The notes under the pieces were generated by a model that saw nothing but the letters and a program-made list of their open reading frames with translations, made no database searches and was not told the DNA's origin. Below are positions 16,444 to 25,750 of a stretch of DNA of 64,000 bases, piece after piece; within the stretch, counting starts at the first letter, position 1; every line of letters starts with the position of its first letter. A program made the translations under genes and the position numbers. Source of the stretch: Bacteriovorax sp037444575 (lineage in GTDB: Bacteria; Bdellovibrionota; Bacteriovoracia; Bacteriovoracales; Bacteriovoracaceae); contig JBBIME010000010.1 of the NCBI GenBank assembly GCA_037444575.1, forward strand, positions 136,060 through 200,059, in the 5' to 3' direction.

Positions 16444-17865
16444 ATGAAATCATGGGTAATTCTATTCTCTCTTATTCTAACTAGCTCGATGCTCGCTTAT
16501 GCAGATAGCGACAGTGATATACAAAGAGTACCTGGCAAAGTGGAATGTAATACCGAGGTTATGAGATGTACTTATACCGCTCAAAATTTAACGGCCAAAG
16601 ATCTAGTTGCTAGAATCAATGCAGTCATTTTTCCTGGAAGTATCCTTTCTCCTTCTGAAGGATACATCAATATTGAAAACTTAAAGAAAATTAACTTCTA
16701 TTTTACGAATGAAGCTCTAATGCAAAGATTTATCAATTTAATTCCTCTAATGGATGTCATTGATGACTTTTCTCCTGTGAGCTTAGTGCAATTAACGACG
16801 GAAATTTATTCATTATCTAATGCAGGTTTTACTGAGCTTCAGGCCCAGCTTACTGCAACTGAAAATAATCCGGCCACAGACATTGCGACCTCAATCATTA
16901 CTTCCATTAGCGGAACAGCTGGAATGGGTCTTAAAATTGGAACCAATTTTCTAAGCTCCGTTCTTGGATCTAAAAAAGTAAAAGAAGAAAGTTCAATGGT
17001 AACAACTGTTACTCAGTTAATTCCAAATATGGCGGGGATCAACTTCTCTCATGGTTCAAAAATTTATATTTCACCAACTGCCGGAGTTGTTAAAGATGAA
17101 TTTGCTGGATTAAATATCAATGGGACTGTTTCAATTTCTGCCAGCGATTCTGATCTGGTATTAGTTAAGGATTATGCGTTCTCTTATGGAGTTTTAATTC
17201 CTGCTGATGTTACGACTAAAAATGACACTGTTAATATCCTTAGTATCTCAAATCCACAGCTATATTTAGTAAGAGGTGTATCAAGCTTGATAGTAAGCTC
17301 TCTGAGTACTAAAGATTCTACAAAAACTGAATACTCAGCTTTGAACTTTGGGAAAAGCAAAGAAAAAATGATGAGCAAAATAATGGTCGTCACAAGAGCA
17401 GAGTCGATTGGCTTCAAAGAATATATTCAGGATATGAAGAAAATAAGAACACTTGATTTACATCGTGAATTTACTCAAGACGAAAAAGATCATTTTCCAA
17501 ACGATGAAGTTAATATGGAAGATTTATTAAACCACATTAAACCATATTCGTTTTTCTCAACGTCTGGAGACAGAATCTTGGGATTCACTCTTGATAAGAA
17601 AGACGCTCGAGTTAGCAACATCAATAAAAATATTGAAATCAGCATAAAGAGTGGAGGTTTTTTCTCTCCAGGAAGCTTAAAACAAAAAACAATTCTTTCT
17701 GTTGAAAATCTAATGTTGAGTGGAATTAAGTTTGATTCCCTTTCATCAAAAGACATCGATAAAACTAAAGTAAAAATTACTGTAAAGCTAAAACCTTTCA
17801 ATGCAAATGGTGGAGTGACTAAGGTCCTCTATTACAACCCAGAAACTAATAAATTTATCGAGTAG
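16444..17865 (+). CDS. Secreted protein of unknown function, possibly a diverged secretin-like protein
   Basis: 473 aa with a clear signal peptide (hydrophobic core ending in LAYA near residue 20). Residues about 40-110 (TAKDLVARINAVIFPG...) resemble the small periplasmic N-domains of secretins. This is followed by a VQLTTEIYSLSNAGF segment and a beta-rich half, an order reminiscent of type II/III secretins, but the canonical secretin core motifs are missing, so I treat this as a faint resemblance only. It is the first of three co-directional secreted-protein genes (gaps 5 and -1 bases), suggesting they form one envelope complex. Confidence 0.6.
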   Translation: MKSWVILFSLILTSSMLAYADSDSDIQRVPGKVECNTEVMRCTYTAQNLTAKDLVARINAVIFPGSILSPSEGYINIENLKKINFYFTNEALMQRFINLIPLMDVIDDFSPVSLVQLTTEIYSLSNAGFTELQAQLTATENNPATDIATSIITSISGTAGMGLKIGTNFLSSVLGSKKVKEESSMVTTVTQLIPNMAGINFSHGSKIYISPTAGVVKDEFAGLNINGTVSISASDSDLVLVKDYAFSYGVLIPADVTTKNDTVNILSISNPQLYLVRGVSSLIVSSLSTKDSTKTEYSALNFGKSKEKMMSKIMVVTRAESIGFKEYIQDMKKIRTLDLHREFTQDEKDHFPNDEVNMEDLLNHIKPYSFFSTSGDRILGFTLDKKDARVSNINKNIEISIKSGGFFSPGSLKQKTILSVENLMLSGIKFDSLSSKDIDKTKVKITVKLKPFNANGGVTKVLYYNPETNKFIE

Positions 17866-17870
17866 TTTTT

Positions 17871-18875
17871 ATGAAGTGGTTGCTTCTTCTTTTAATCCCA
17901 ATACTATCAGTGAAGGCAGAAACAATTCCTCTGCCTTCTTCTGTTTTGGGAGTTGACGATATTATCGAAGAATTCAGAGGTCAGCTCTCTACTAAGTTCA
18001 ATGATCTTGGAAAAAATTACATCACAAGAATTGTAGATCAAAGTGTAAGTTTTTTAAGTACAAATCCATACAGCTGTAATGGTGTTGTTAATAATCCCAA
18101 TGCCGTTTTGACAACGCTTCAATATTTTTACAAGAAAACAGATACGGAACTTGTAGAGAAATCCAAATACACAGGTTGCAATGGAGAAATCTCACTGGTT
18201 GAAGATGTTGTTACAAGGGGAACAAATCTTAACCCATTGAAGTTTTCAGATTTTATTCGAGGCAAGAGAAGTTTTGATTTAGCAGATGGTGAAAATTATC
18301 GCTTGTATCAAGCAACGAATTCTGACGGTGAAGAGATTTTTAAGGTTCTAATTCAAAAAAACAATAATTCAAAATTAGTTCAGTTCTTTATTACTGGGCA
18401 AAAATTTTTAACAATGAACTATGATTATGCTCAGGATTCAACAAGACTGACACTCACTTTTTATGGTTTCAATGTAACATATGCCCGCAAATATGCTTCA
18501 TGGAATATGAAAATGGATTTCACTCCATATAAAAGCACTGTTTATGTTTCGAAAAATTCTGGAAACCAAGCCGTGTATCTAGATAATGATGGAAAACAAA
18601 TTTCACTTCTAAATTTTTTAAATGGTTTCACTAACCAAATAATGAACACCCCAATTAAACTGCTCTATGGAATTTTTGCTTATCATAATTACTACTTTCC
18701 AGAGACACAGGCGACACAAACAGGGGCCCAGAGTCAAAAAATGCTTGAGGAATTAAGAATTGCTCAGAACAGATTATTAACTAATACCGAGTTAAACTTA
18801 GTAAAAATGCTTCTTCAGGATTATATTAATGCTCTTGAAAAAGGGCTCATTATCGATAACAGGCCAAAGCAATAA
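17871..18875 (+). CDS. Secreted protein of unknown function
   Basis: 334 aa. The first 16 residues (MKWLLLLLIPILSVKA) form a signal peptide. The mature protein is polar with beta-rich stretches and two cysteines (SCNGVV and TGCNGE) that could form a disulfide. The last about 60 residues look helical. No known domain recognised. Starts five bases after the previous stop and its stop overlaps the next ATG (TAATG), so the three genes at 16.4-19.7 kb form an operon and are probably made together. Confidence 0.65.
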   Translation: MKWLLLLLIPILSVKAETIPLPSSVLGVDDIIEEFRGQLSTKFNDLGKNYITRIVDQSVSFLSTNPYSCNGVVNNPNAVLTTLQYFYKKTDTELVEKSKYTGCNGEISLVEDVVTRGTNLNPLKFSDFIRGKRSFDLADGENYRLYQATNSDGEEIFKVLIQKNNNSKLVQFFITGQKFLTMNYDYAQDSTRLTLTFYGFNVTYARKYASWNMKMDFTPYKSTVYVSKNSGNQAVYLDNDGKQISLLNFLNGFTNQIMNTPIKLLYGIFAYHNYYFPETQATQTGAQSQKMLEELRIAQNRLLTNTELNLVKMLLQDYINALEKGLIIDNRPKQ

Positions 18876-19657
18876 TGAAGTTTATTTTTGTTTTCTTGTT
18901 TTGCTTTTCTGTTTTTGCTCAAAGTCCAGAAGATCTTGGATCTAATTACCCTGGATTTCACGATTATGAAGCAACCGCTTTCTCCGGGATTAGAACTTAC
19001 TTTAGAAATTTATTTCAAAATAGTTATACTATTAGCGATATCAATGGAATCAAAACTATTGTCGTTTTAAATGCAGATCAAACTGAAGCTTTAAAAGTAA
19101 ATGCTAAAATTGAAAGAATAACAAACGGAAATTTATTTTCCGAATCAGTCATCTATGCTCTTCCAAGTGGAAAAGTATTTGATTATACCCTAACGCGAGA
19201 AGTTCATTCTTTAAAACCTCTAAATGATTTGGATCTTTTAATGTTTAAATTTGAAGATGATGATCAGCTCACTCACTATGAGATTTCATCAAAAGCTTTA
19301 GGTTTTGTTTTTCATAGAGAAAAAAATGAAAAACAGGAGAAGGCTTACTTTAATCTTTCTTTTATGGAATACACGATAGAAATTGATACAGCGGTAAATG
19401 CAAAAGATGTAACTCGCGAGTACCTTTATTTTTATAAATATTTGCCATTCCCTCAAAGTCAATTAACTGTAAAAGTAACTGAGGCCCAAGGATCATGGGG
19501 GGGGCTTCAATACACCCACTATGGCAGAGCCGATGGAGCGAGAGAGTTAACCCCTCAACAATTTTTTAGTGGTCTTAATGCTGGAGCTGGACCTCTTTAT
19601 GCCTGTGTTGAAATTTTTCCGGAAGTCTTATACGGAATAGGTTTTCCTAGATTCTAA
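18875..19657 (+). CDS. Secreted protein of unknown function
   Basis: 260 aa with a signal peptide (MKFIFVFLFCFSVFA). The mature protein has many alternating polar/hydrophobic strands (ITNGNLFSESVIYALPSGKV, HYEISSKALGFVFH) that suggest a beta-sheet-rich periplasmic or outer-membrane-associated fold. The first base of the start overlaps the previous stop, implying coupled translation. The serine hydrolase gene follows 20 bases later. Family not recognised. Confidence 0.65.
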   Translation: MKFIFVFLFCFSVFAQSPEDLGSNYPGFHDYEATAFSGIRTYFRNLFQNSYTISDINGIKTIVVLNADQTEALKVNAKIERITNGNLFSESVIYALPSGKVFDYTLTREVHSLKPLNDLDLLMFKFEDDDQLTHYEISSKALGFVFHREKNEKQEKAYFNLSFMEYTIEIDTAVNAKDVTREYLYFYKYLPFPQSQLTVKVTEAQGSWGGLQYTHYGRADGARELTPQQFFSGLNAGAGPLYACVEIFPEVLYGIGFPRF

Positions 19658-19677
19658 ATCTTCGTTATAATCTTGAT

Positions 19678-20583
19678 ATGGAAAAATTAAAAAAATTAAG
19701 TCTAGAACTTTTGTCGATTCAGCATTTCGACAGTCTAGCTGTTGGAGTTATCGATTTTAAGAATAAATCATTTGATTCGTTTGAAATGCAAGCTGAGGTT
19801 TTTAGCTCGAAGCCATACCTATATTTTGATTTAGCTAGTGTTACGAAGCCTCTTACTCTTGCATCGGTGAGATTGAAGTATCCAGAACTCTTTGATGAAA
19901 AAATAATGCTTTTATTAAATCACAAGGCCGGTCTTCCTGTCGGAGGTCTTCTTTCTAAGAAAAAATGGAGAGAGGAATTATTGGGCTATGAAATAAAAGA
20001 ATCCCCCTCTCTTTATTCTGACTATTCAGCCCTTCGGTGCATGCTGGAGCTTGAAAAAAAATCAGGAAAAAAATTAGAAGAACTATGTTCATACTATTTT
20101 GATCGTGAGTTAGTTCATTGGAAGAAATTACCTGAAGATTCTTTTTCGCCAGAGTACGGAATTAGAAATAAAAAAATCGTATGCAAAGAAGTTCATGACA
20201 ACAACTGTTTTAACATTGGTGAATTTGTGTCGCATGCTGGTCTCTTTGCAACTATTGATGGCCTCTGTCGCTCTCTTTTGAATCTAGAGAGAGAAACAAA
20301 AATGTTGGATCAGTTAAGCAATGCTTTTCCTTCTCAGAAGCAAGAGGATCGATTTATACTGGGATTTGATCGAGTTACTGATTTGGAAAATACACTTGCG
20401 GGAAAGGGTGCCTCTATGAAAACCTTTGGGCACTTGGGTTTTACGGGGACATCATTTTGGATTGATATTGAAAAAATGAGAGGATCTATCATTCTCACCA
20501 ATGCCACTCAAACCTATTGGTATGATAAAGCAGGACTTAATCATCTAAGAAAAACTCTTGGGTCCGCTATTTGGAATCTATAG
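19678..20583 (+). CDS. Beta-lactamase/DD-peptidase-fold serine hydrolase (class C type), cytoplasmic
   Basis: 301 aa with the three active-site elements of the beta-lactamase class C/esterase family: S54-V-T-K57 in DLASVTKPLT, a YSD triad in LYSDYSALRCMLE, and HLG in FGHLGFTGTSFWID. The family segments LLNHKAGLP and FVSHAGLF are also present. No signal peptide is visible, which is unusual for this fold and suggests a cytoplasmic substrate. Its neighbours are three secreted-protein genes and, beyond a reverse-strand lipoprotein gene, the peptidoglycan-recycling ligase Mpl, so a role in processing muropeptides is a reasonable inference. An esterase role is the alternative. Confidence 0.82.
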   Translation: MEKLKKLSLELLSIQHFDSLAVGVIDFKNKSFDSFEMQAEVFSSKPYLYFDLASVTKPLTLASVRLKYPELFDEKIMLLLNHKAGLPVGGLLSKKKWREELLGYEIKESPSLYSDYSALRCMLELEKKSGKKLEELCSYYFDRELVHWKKLPEDSFSPEYGIRNKKIVCKEVHDNNCFNIGEFVSHAGLFATIDGLCRSLLNLERETKMLDQLSNAFPSQKQEDRFILGFDRVTDLENTLAGKGASMKTFGHLGFTGTSFWIDIEKMRGSIILTNATQTYWYDKAGLNHLRKTLGSAIWNL

Positions 20584-21172
20584 TTAAATCCCTGATGATT
20601 TGCTTGCCAGGTTTTCCATCATCAGATTTTTCTTCAAGCTTAGTTATAAAGGGCATTCTTTTGGGATTATTTCTATTCCATACAACCAGTGTGTAATAAT
20701 CAGAAGTGGGGGTCGCTAAAAATTCAGTGTTATCCGGCCCGATAAAGTCGTAATTTCTTCTTAAATAATCAAATTCTTTTTCATGGGTAGGGTGAATGAA
20801 GAACTTGAAGTGAGCTTTACCACTAATCTTTAAACTGAGTTCATCGAGAACCCTTGCATCCTTTGTTTCAGGTAAAAGAAAATCAGAAATATTTTCCACT
20901 GGTATTAAAAAGTAGGAGAGAGGAAATTTGGGATTATTTTCTGGAGCAAATGCTTTATTTAAGTTTGAAGATGATGCAACTGTTCTCTTAAAGCTTTGCT
21001 CCTTACGAATATAATCTCGAAGCTCTCGTGATACCTCTTCAGATCCATCTAGTTTTTTTAGATGTTCAGACTCAACGAAATGGCTCACTTTTGGCGTCAG
21101 GTTTGCGGCCCTTTCACAGCCAGCAAGACTGTAGAAGATAATTAAATAAACTAAAAGACTCAAGTTCTTCAT
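20567..21172 (-). CDS. Lipoprotein of unknown function
   Basis: 201 aa. The N-terminus (MKNLSLLVYLIIFYSLAGCERA) ends in a typical lipobox LAGC, so the protein should be lipidated at that cysteine and anchored to a membrane. The rest is charged, with no motif I recognise. It converges with the serine hydrolase gene, the two sharing 17 bases at their 3' ends, and is divergent from mpl. Confidence 0.7.
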   Translation of the reverse strand: MKNLSLLVYLIIFYSLAGCERAANLTPKVSHFVESEHLKKLDGSEEVSRELRDYIRKEQSFKRTVASSSNLNKAFAPENNPKFPLSYFLIPVENISDFLLPETKDARVLDELSLKISGKAHFKFFIHPTHEKEFDYLRRNYDFIGPDNTEFLATPTSDYYTLVVWNRNNPKRMPFITKLEEKSDDGKPGKQIIRDLTIDSK

Positions 21173-21281
21173 AACATGACACCTCAGTTTTTTATCGGAT
21201 ATTTCAATTAGTTTTTTAGATATTAGAAAGGATATGTTAAAATTTTTTGTCTACACATATGAATAACCAACGGATTTAATC

Positions 21282-22733
21282 ATGAATTTAGCCAATAAAT
21301 TAGACTTCAATCAATTAAAGAAGCTCCAAAAAGATATTAAGAAAGTTTTTTTCTATCGCGTTTGCGGAACTGGTATGGGGGCAGCTGCTTGTCTTCTAAA
21401 AGAAAAAGGATATGAAGTGCATGGAGCAGATGCGAATTTTTATCCCCCGATGAGCACGTATTTGGAGTCCACTGGAATTCCTCTTTATCAATTAAGTTCT
21501 ATTACTCCTGAATTCTTAAAAACCTTTGATTTGATTGTCGTTGGAAACGTTATTCCTAACGGAGGCCCGGACGCAAAAATTATCGAAGAGCTTGGAGTTA
21601 AATTCGCTTCATTTCCAACATCGATAGGTGCACTTGTATTAAGTGACGTGAATGTTGTAGGGATTGCGGGAACTCATGGAAAGACAACAACAACATTTTT
21701 GGCCACGCAGGTGTTTGAAAAACTTGGAACAAATCCGGGATATCTCATTGGTGGTGTAATGGAAGAGCGTCCATCATCAAAACTTGGAAGTGGAAAATAT
21801 TTTTTCATTGAATCAGATGAATATGACAGTGCGTACTTTGAAAAAATTTCTAAATTCAGATCTTATTCGTTAGATAATTTAATTTTAACGTCACTTGAAT
21901 TTGACCACGCTGACATTTTTAATTCAGTTGAAGATATTAAGGCGCAATTTAGAGCGGCAATGCCTCATATCTCAAAAACATTTATCATGTCTGCCGATTA
22001 TCTTGCTTCTCTTGAATTGTTTAATGAGTTCACTGACGGCGATAAAAATCGTTGGATTAAATACGGTGAAAAATCTGAAATTGGTCCAAAAATATTAGAA
22101 GCTAATGAAAAAGGATCTCGTTTTCAATTAAAATTCAACAAAGAAGAATTAACTTTTGAAACAAACCTGATCGGTCGTCACAATATTCTGAATCTTTCAG
22201 CAGTTATTCTTTATGCTTTATCTGAAGGATTTAAACATGCAGAAATTTCAGAGGCCATCAAAGATTTAAAAATGGTTAAACGTCGTCAAGAAGTTCGAGG
22301 AAGCTACAAGGGAGCACTTATCATTGATGACTTTGCTCACCACCCTCGCGCCGTTGAGTTAACTCTTGATGGAATTATTACAAAATACCCAAATAGAAAA
22401 GTTCACGTTATTATGGAGCCAAACTCGGCGACAGCTAGAAGTGCGATTTTTCAAAAAGAATTTACAGAATCGCTTTCGAGAGCTGCTTCTGTTATTTTTA
22501 CTAAGCCAACAAGACCTACCAGTGTTAAAAATGTAGGTGATCTTGATATTTATAAAATTATCGAATCAGTTAAAGCATCAGGACGCCCGGGAAGTGTTGT
22601 CGGAAATTTATCAGAGTTAATGATTGAAATTGAAAAAATTGCCAGTCCAGAGAACCTCATTCTTATTTTAAGCAATGGGACTTGTTTGGGGTTATGGGAA
22701 TCTGAATTTGTAAAGAATCTAAAAAAAGAATGA
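21282..22733 (+). CDS. mpl: UDP-N-acetylmuramate:L-alanyl-gamma-D-glutamyl-meso-diaminopimelate ligase
   Basis: 483 aa Mur-ligase. After an N-terminal Rossmann domain (VCGTGMGAAACLLKEKGYEV) comes the ATP-binding loop GTHGKTTTTF, then ESDEYDSAYFEK and ILTSLEFDHADIF, which are characteristic of Mpl rather than MurC, and DDFAHHPRAVELTL near residue 350. Mpl joins recovered murein tripeptide to UDP-MurNAc, letting the cell reuse peptidoglycan fragments. The next gene overlaps by four bases. A MurC assignment is less likely because of the ESDEYDSAYF motif. Confidence 0.9.
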   Translation: MNLANKLDFNQLKKLQKDIKKVFFYRVCGTGMGAAACLLKEKGYEVHGADANFYPPMSTYLESTGIPLYQLSSITPEFLKTFDLIVVGNVIPNGGPDAKIIEELGVKFASFPTSIGALVLSDVNVVGIAGTHGKTTTTFLATQVFEKLGTNPGYLIGGVMEERPSSKLGSGKYFFIESDEYDSAYFEKISKFRSYSLDNLILTSLEFDHADIFNSVEDIKAQFRAAMPHISKTFIMSADYLASLELFNEFTDGDKNRWIKYGEKSEIGPKILEANEKGSRFQLKFNKEELTFETNLIGRHNILNLSAVILYALSEGFKHAEISEAIKDLKMVKRRQEVRGSYKGALIIDDFAHHPRAVELTLDGIITKYPNRKVHVIMEPNSATARSAIFQKEFTESLSRAASVIFTKPTRPTSVKNVGDLDIYKIIESVKASGRPGSVVGNLSELMIEIEKIASPENLILILSNGTCLGLWESEFVKNLKKE

Positions 22734-24415
22734 AATATTGTTTTCTCGCAGTTTTATTATCTCTTAATTTTGCTTCAGTTGTTCAAGCAGGCGATCGTTT
22801 AAACGAAACAATCTTGTCTGAGTATCTTCGTTTGCAAAAAGAATTCGCTATGGAGTCCTGCAGGCCAGGAACGGAGGACGCTTTTTTAAAACTCGATAAA
22901 GAGTATCGGGGCGATGGAAATTTTATTCCTGTTTTATTAGATGAAAAAGTCGATTTAAAAACTGTTAAGAATCTCCTTCCTCTGATTAAAGAAAAAGGTG
23001 ATTGGATTCAAACTCAAATAGATTCTATTAAAAAGATTGAAAATATCAAAGAACTTCGTTTTGAAATTGATCGAGTAGAAAACAACGTCTCTCTCTTGCA
23101 AGAAGCCAAAAAAGAATATTTTTTTGCTAACAACGATACTAAAAAAGACGAGATCAAAAAAAAGGCAAGCAAGCAATTTTACCAACTTCTAAAAGAGGTG
23201 GAGCATTTAAAGGATCAGATTCCTTTTCTTTTAAGTTTTAAATTTCCAGTCAATCATCTTGCTCTTCGTTCAGAGTATGAAAAAAATAAAAATGTGAGTA
23301 CAAAGGAAGCCAGAGCTCGCGCAAATTCTATTTATCTTTTTAGAAAGATTGTTCAAGATGGATCTTATGATGAAGATCTTTCCAGAAACGATGCGGTTAT
23401 TCGCTCTGCTTTTGATACTTTGTATTTATCGTTGACTAAAGAGCCAGGCAGATCTTTTTTGACGGATAATGAGCGTGTCGATTTACATTATGTCTTAAAA
23501 AATTTTGATAAACTTTTATCTCTTAGATCTAACTCCTTGGTTGCGCGTTTTACAGAATGGAAAAACCGCAATGACCGCGCCCTCACTTTTTATCAAGATT
23601 TACTCGATGGAAAAAAAATAAAACTTTCTGAAAATAGTCAGATTCAAGACGTGACTTCGCTTTTAGAAGAACGTGCAAGATCTCTTTATACACTTAAGGA
23701 GTTTGTTCTCTCTAGAGAAGCTAATGCTTATGAATTCTGGTCTAAACGTTCAGAGCTTCTTCAATCTCTTTTTGCAATTGAGACTATTCTCTATAGTGAA
23801 GTTGGGCGCATGGATGCTCCGGATGCTCTTGAGCGAAAAGATGTGGCCCAAGTTGTAATCAATCGTTCGGAAAATGCTCTCTATAATTCACTTAATGACA
23901 GTACTTTAAGCAAGTTCCTATCTCCTAAAATTAAGGCAGCAGATAACAAGTGGCTCAATGTTCTTTTTAAAGAAGGGGAGTTCTCTTTCACGTATTTTTA
24001 TATACCGGGAAACTTCCATATTTATTGCCCAGACATGAGTAGAGTTGGCCAATATTTGCGAAAGGAAAATGTTAGGATTGCCTTGGAGCTTCTCAATAAA
24101 CCTAGAAATAATTTTGGGGCCCTTCGCTATTTTTCTAGAATGAGTATGTTTGGAAGAATAGAGATGGATAGTCTCTGGAGTGATTTTACAGCTTTACCTG
24201 AAACCCCTGGGACTCCTGTTAAGAATTCCAAAAAACTCTATGATCTATTTAAAAAAGATCGCTATAAATTCCTCTATAACTTTACTAACGAAGAGTCCCA
24301 TCGGAACTTTTTGGTCGTAGAGCTCAAAGGAAAAGCTTTTGTTTTAGACGCCAAAGATAATAAGCAATTTTATCACTACAGAAATCCACACCAATTTAAG
24401 TATTTTACCCACTAA
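22730..24415 (+). CDS. Secreted protein with a SleB-like cell-wall hydrolase segment
   Basis: 561 aa with a signal peptide (cleavage near VVQAGD, residues 20-22). The long first two-thirds is helical and charged. Between about residues 350 and 480, ETILYSEVGRMDAPD followed by VAQVVINRSEN resembles the SleB cell-wall hydrolase pattern (xYxEARGE...VAxVVLNR), although Ala-Arg-Gly is replaced by Val-Gly-Arg. The start overlaps the mpl stop (ATGA), so the two are coupled. Murein cleavage in the periplasm is inferred from this resemblance and from the Mpl context; it could be a non-catalytic relative. Confidence 0.62.
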   Translation: MKYCFLAVLLSLNFASVVQAGDRLNETILSEYLRLQKEFAMESCRPGTEDAFLKLDKEYRGDGNFIPVLLDEKVDLKTVKNLLPLIKEKGDWIQTQIDSIKKIENIKELRFEIDRVENNVSLLQEAKKEYFFANNDTKKDEIKKKASKQFYQLLKEVEHLKDQIPFLLSFKFPVNHLALRSEYEKNKNVSTKEARARANSIYLFRKIVQDGSYDEDLSRNDAVIRSAFDTLYLSLTKEPGRSFLTDNERVDLHYVLKNFDKLLSLRSNSLVARFTEWKNRNDRALTFYQDLLDGKKIKLSENSQIQDVTSLLEERARSLYTLKEFVLSREANAYEFWSKRSELLQSLFAIETILYSEVGRMDAPDALERKDVAQVVINRSENALYNSLNDSTLSKFLSPKIKAADNKWLNVLFKEGEFSFTYFYIPGNFHIYCPDMSRVGQYLRKENVRIALELLNKPRNNFGALRYFSRMSMFGRIEMDSLWSDFTALPETPGTPVKNSKKLYDLFKKDRYKFLYNFTNEESHRNFLVVELKGKAFVLDAKDNKQFYHYRNPHQFKYFTH

Positions 24416-24448
24416 AAACATTTGCCCCAATAACCATTCAAGTGTATA

Positions 24449-24476
24449 TTGGCCAAAATATTAATTAGTGTATTAT
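24449..24476 (+). promoter_or_regulatory. Likely metK promoter and leader hairpin
   Basis: TTGGCC (24449-24454) and TATTAT (24471-24476) are separated by 16 bases. The predicted transcript start near 24483 coincides with a perfect GATGGT / ACCATC hairpin (24484-24489 and 24498-24503) at the very 5' end of the leader. I see no SAM riboswitch; the leader is only about 40 bases. Confidence 0.45.
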
Positions 24477-24523
24477 TTATTTAGATGGTTTTTGTTTACC
24501 ATCCTTCGTTTGTGGAGAACGTT

Positions 24524-25678
24524 ATGTTAAAAGATTACATCTTTACATCTGAGTCTGTGACTGAAGGTCACCCAGATAAAATCGCTGACCAAATTTCTGA
24601 TGCTGTCCTTGATGCTATGCTTGCTCAAGATCCAAAATCAAGAGTTGCTTGTGAAACAATGATCACGACTGGTCTTGTTGTTCTAGCAGGAGAGATTACT
24701 TCAAAAGCTAATATTGATTTCCAATCAGTAGTAAGAAATACAATTAAGAACATCGGTTACGATGATTCAAGAAAAGGTTTCGACTCTCATACTTGTGGTG
24801 TAATGGTTGCTCTTGATAAACAATCACCAGATATCGCTCAAGGTGTAAACGAAGGTGAAGGTACATTCACTGAACAAGGTGCTGGAGACCAAGGTTTAAT
24901 GTTTGGTTACGCAATTAACGAAACAGCGAGCTTCATGCCATTAACAATCGATCTATCTCATAATCTTGCAAGAAAACTTTCAGAAGTTAGAAAAAATGGA
25001 ACTCTTCCACTTCTTCGCGCTGATGGTAAGACACAAGTTTCTGCTCAATACGTAGATGGAAAAGTAAAAAGATTAGACGCTATCGTTGTTTCTACTCAGC
25101 ACGCAGAAGAAATGACTTTAAAGCAAATCCAAGAAGGTGTTAGAGAAGAAGTTATCAATAAAGTAGTTCCTGCTAACCTTATCGATAACAACACTAAAAT
25201 CTACATCAATCCAACAGGCCGTTTCGTAATTGGTGGGCCAATGGGAGACTGTGGTCTTACAGGAAGAAAAATCATCGTTGATACTTACGGTGGTCACGGA
25301 GCTCACGGTGGTGGTGCTTTCTCTGGTAAAGATCCTTCTAAAGTTGATAGATCAGCTGCCTACGCTGCTCGCCACGTAGCTAAGCATATCGTTGCAGCAG
25401 GCCTTGCTGATAGAGCACTTGTTCAAGTTGCTTACGCAATTGGTGTAGCTCAACCAGTTTCTTTCCTTGTTGAAACATTTGGAACTGAAAAAGTTGATCA
25501 CGCAAAACTAAATGCTGTTGTTAACAAAATGTTCGATATGAGACCAAGAGCGATCATTGAAAGACTTGATCTTTTAAAACCGATCTATTCTTCGTCTGCG
25601 GCTTACGGACACTTTGGACGTGACATTTTCCCTTGGGAAAAACTTGACCGTTTAACAGAACTAAAATCTCATTTCTAA
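24524..25678 (+). CDS. metK: S-adenosylmethionine synthetase
   Basis: 384 aa with the start at 24524, identical in length to E. coli MetK. It makes SAM from methionine and ATP. Conserved elements: FTSESVTEGHPDKIADQISD at the N-terminus, GEGTFTEQGAGDQGLMFGYA, and the glycine-rich loop GGHGAHGGGAFSGKDPSKVD. An in-frame ATG at 24485 would add 13 residues of non-family sequence. ATG 24524 has a GGAG seven bases upstream and matches family starts. A strong terminator follows immediately. Confidence 0.97.
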   Translation: MLKDYIFTSESVTEGHPDKIADQISDAVLDAMLAQDPKSRVACETMITTGLVVLAGEITSKANIDFQSVVRNTIKNIGYDDSRKGFDSHTCGVMVALDKQSPDIAQGVNEGEGTFTEQGAGDQGLMFGYAINETASFMPLTIDLSHNLARKLSEVRKNGTLPLLRADGKTQVSAQYVDGKVKRLDAIVVSTQHAEEMTLKQIQEGVREEVINKVVPANLIDNNTKIYINPTGRFVIGGPMGDCGLTGRKIIVDTYGGHGAHGGGAFSGKDPSKVDRSAAYAARHVAKHIVAAGLADRALVQVAYAIGVAQPVSFLVETFGTEKVDHAKLNAVVNKMFDMRPRAIIERLDLLKPIYSSSAAYGHFGRDIFPWEKLDRLTELKSHF

Positions 25679-25683
25679 GACTT

Positions 25684-25707
25684 AAGGCACCTTCGGGTGC
25701 CTTTTTT
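25684..25707 (+). terminator. Rho-independent terminator after metK
   Basis: Perfect 8-base-pair stem AAGGCACC / GGTGCCTT capped by a TTCG tetraloop and followed by TTTTTT. Confidence 0.92.
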
Positions 25708-25750
25708 GCTTCTTGATCAGCTTCCATTCTAATGGCAGAATTTTAAAGTG

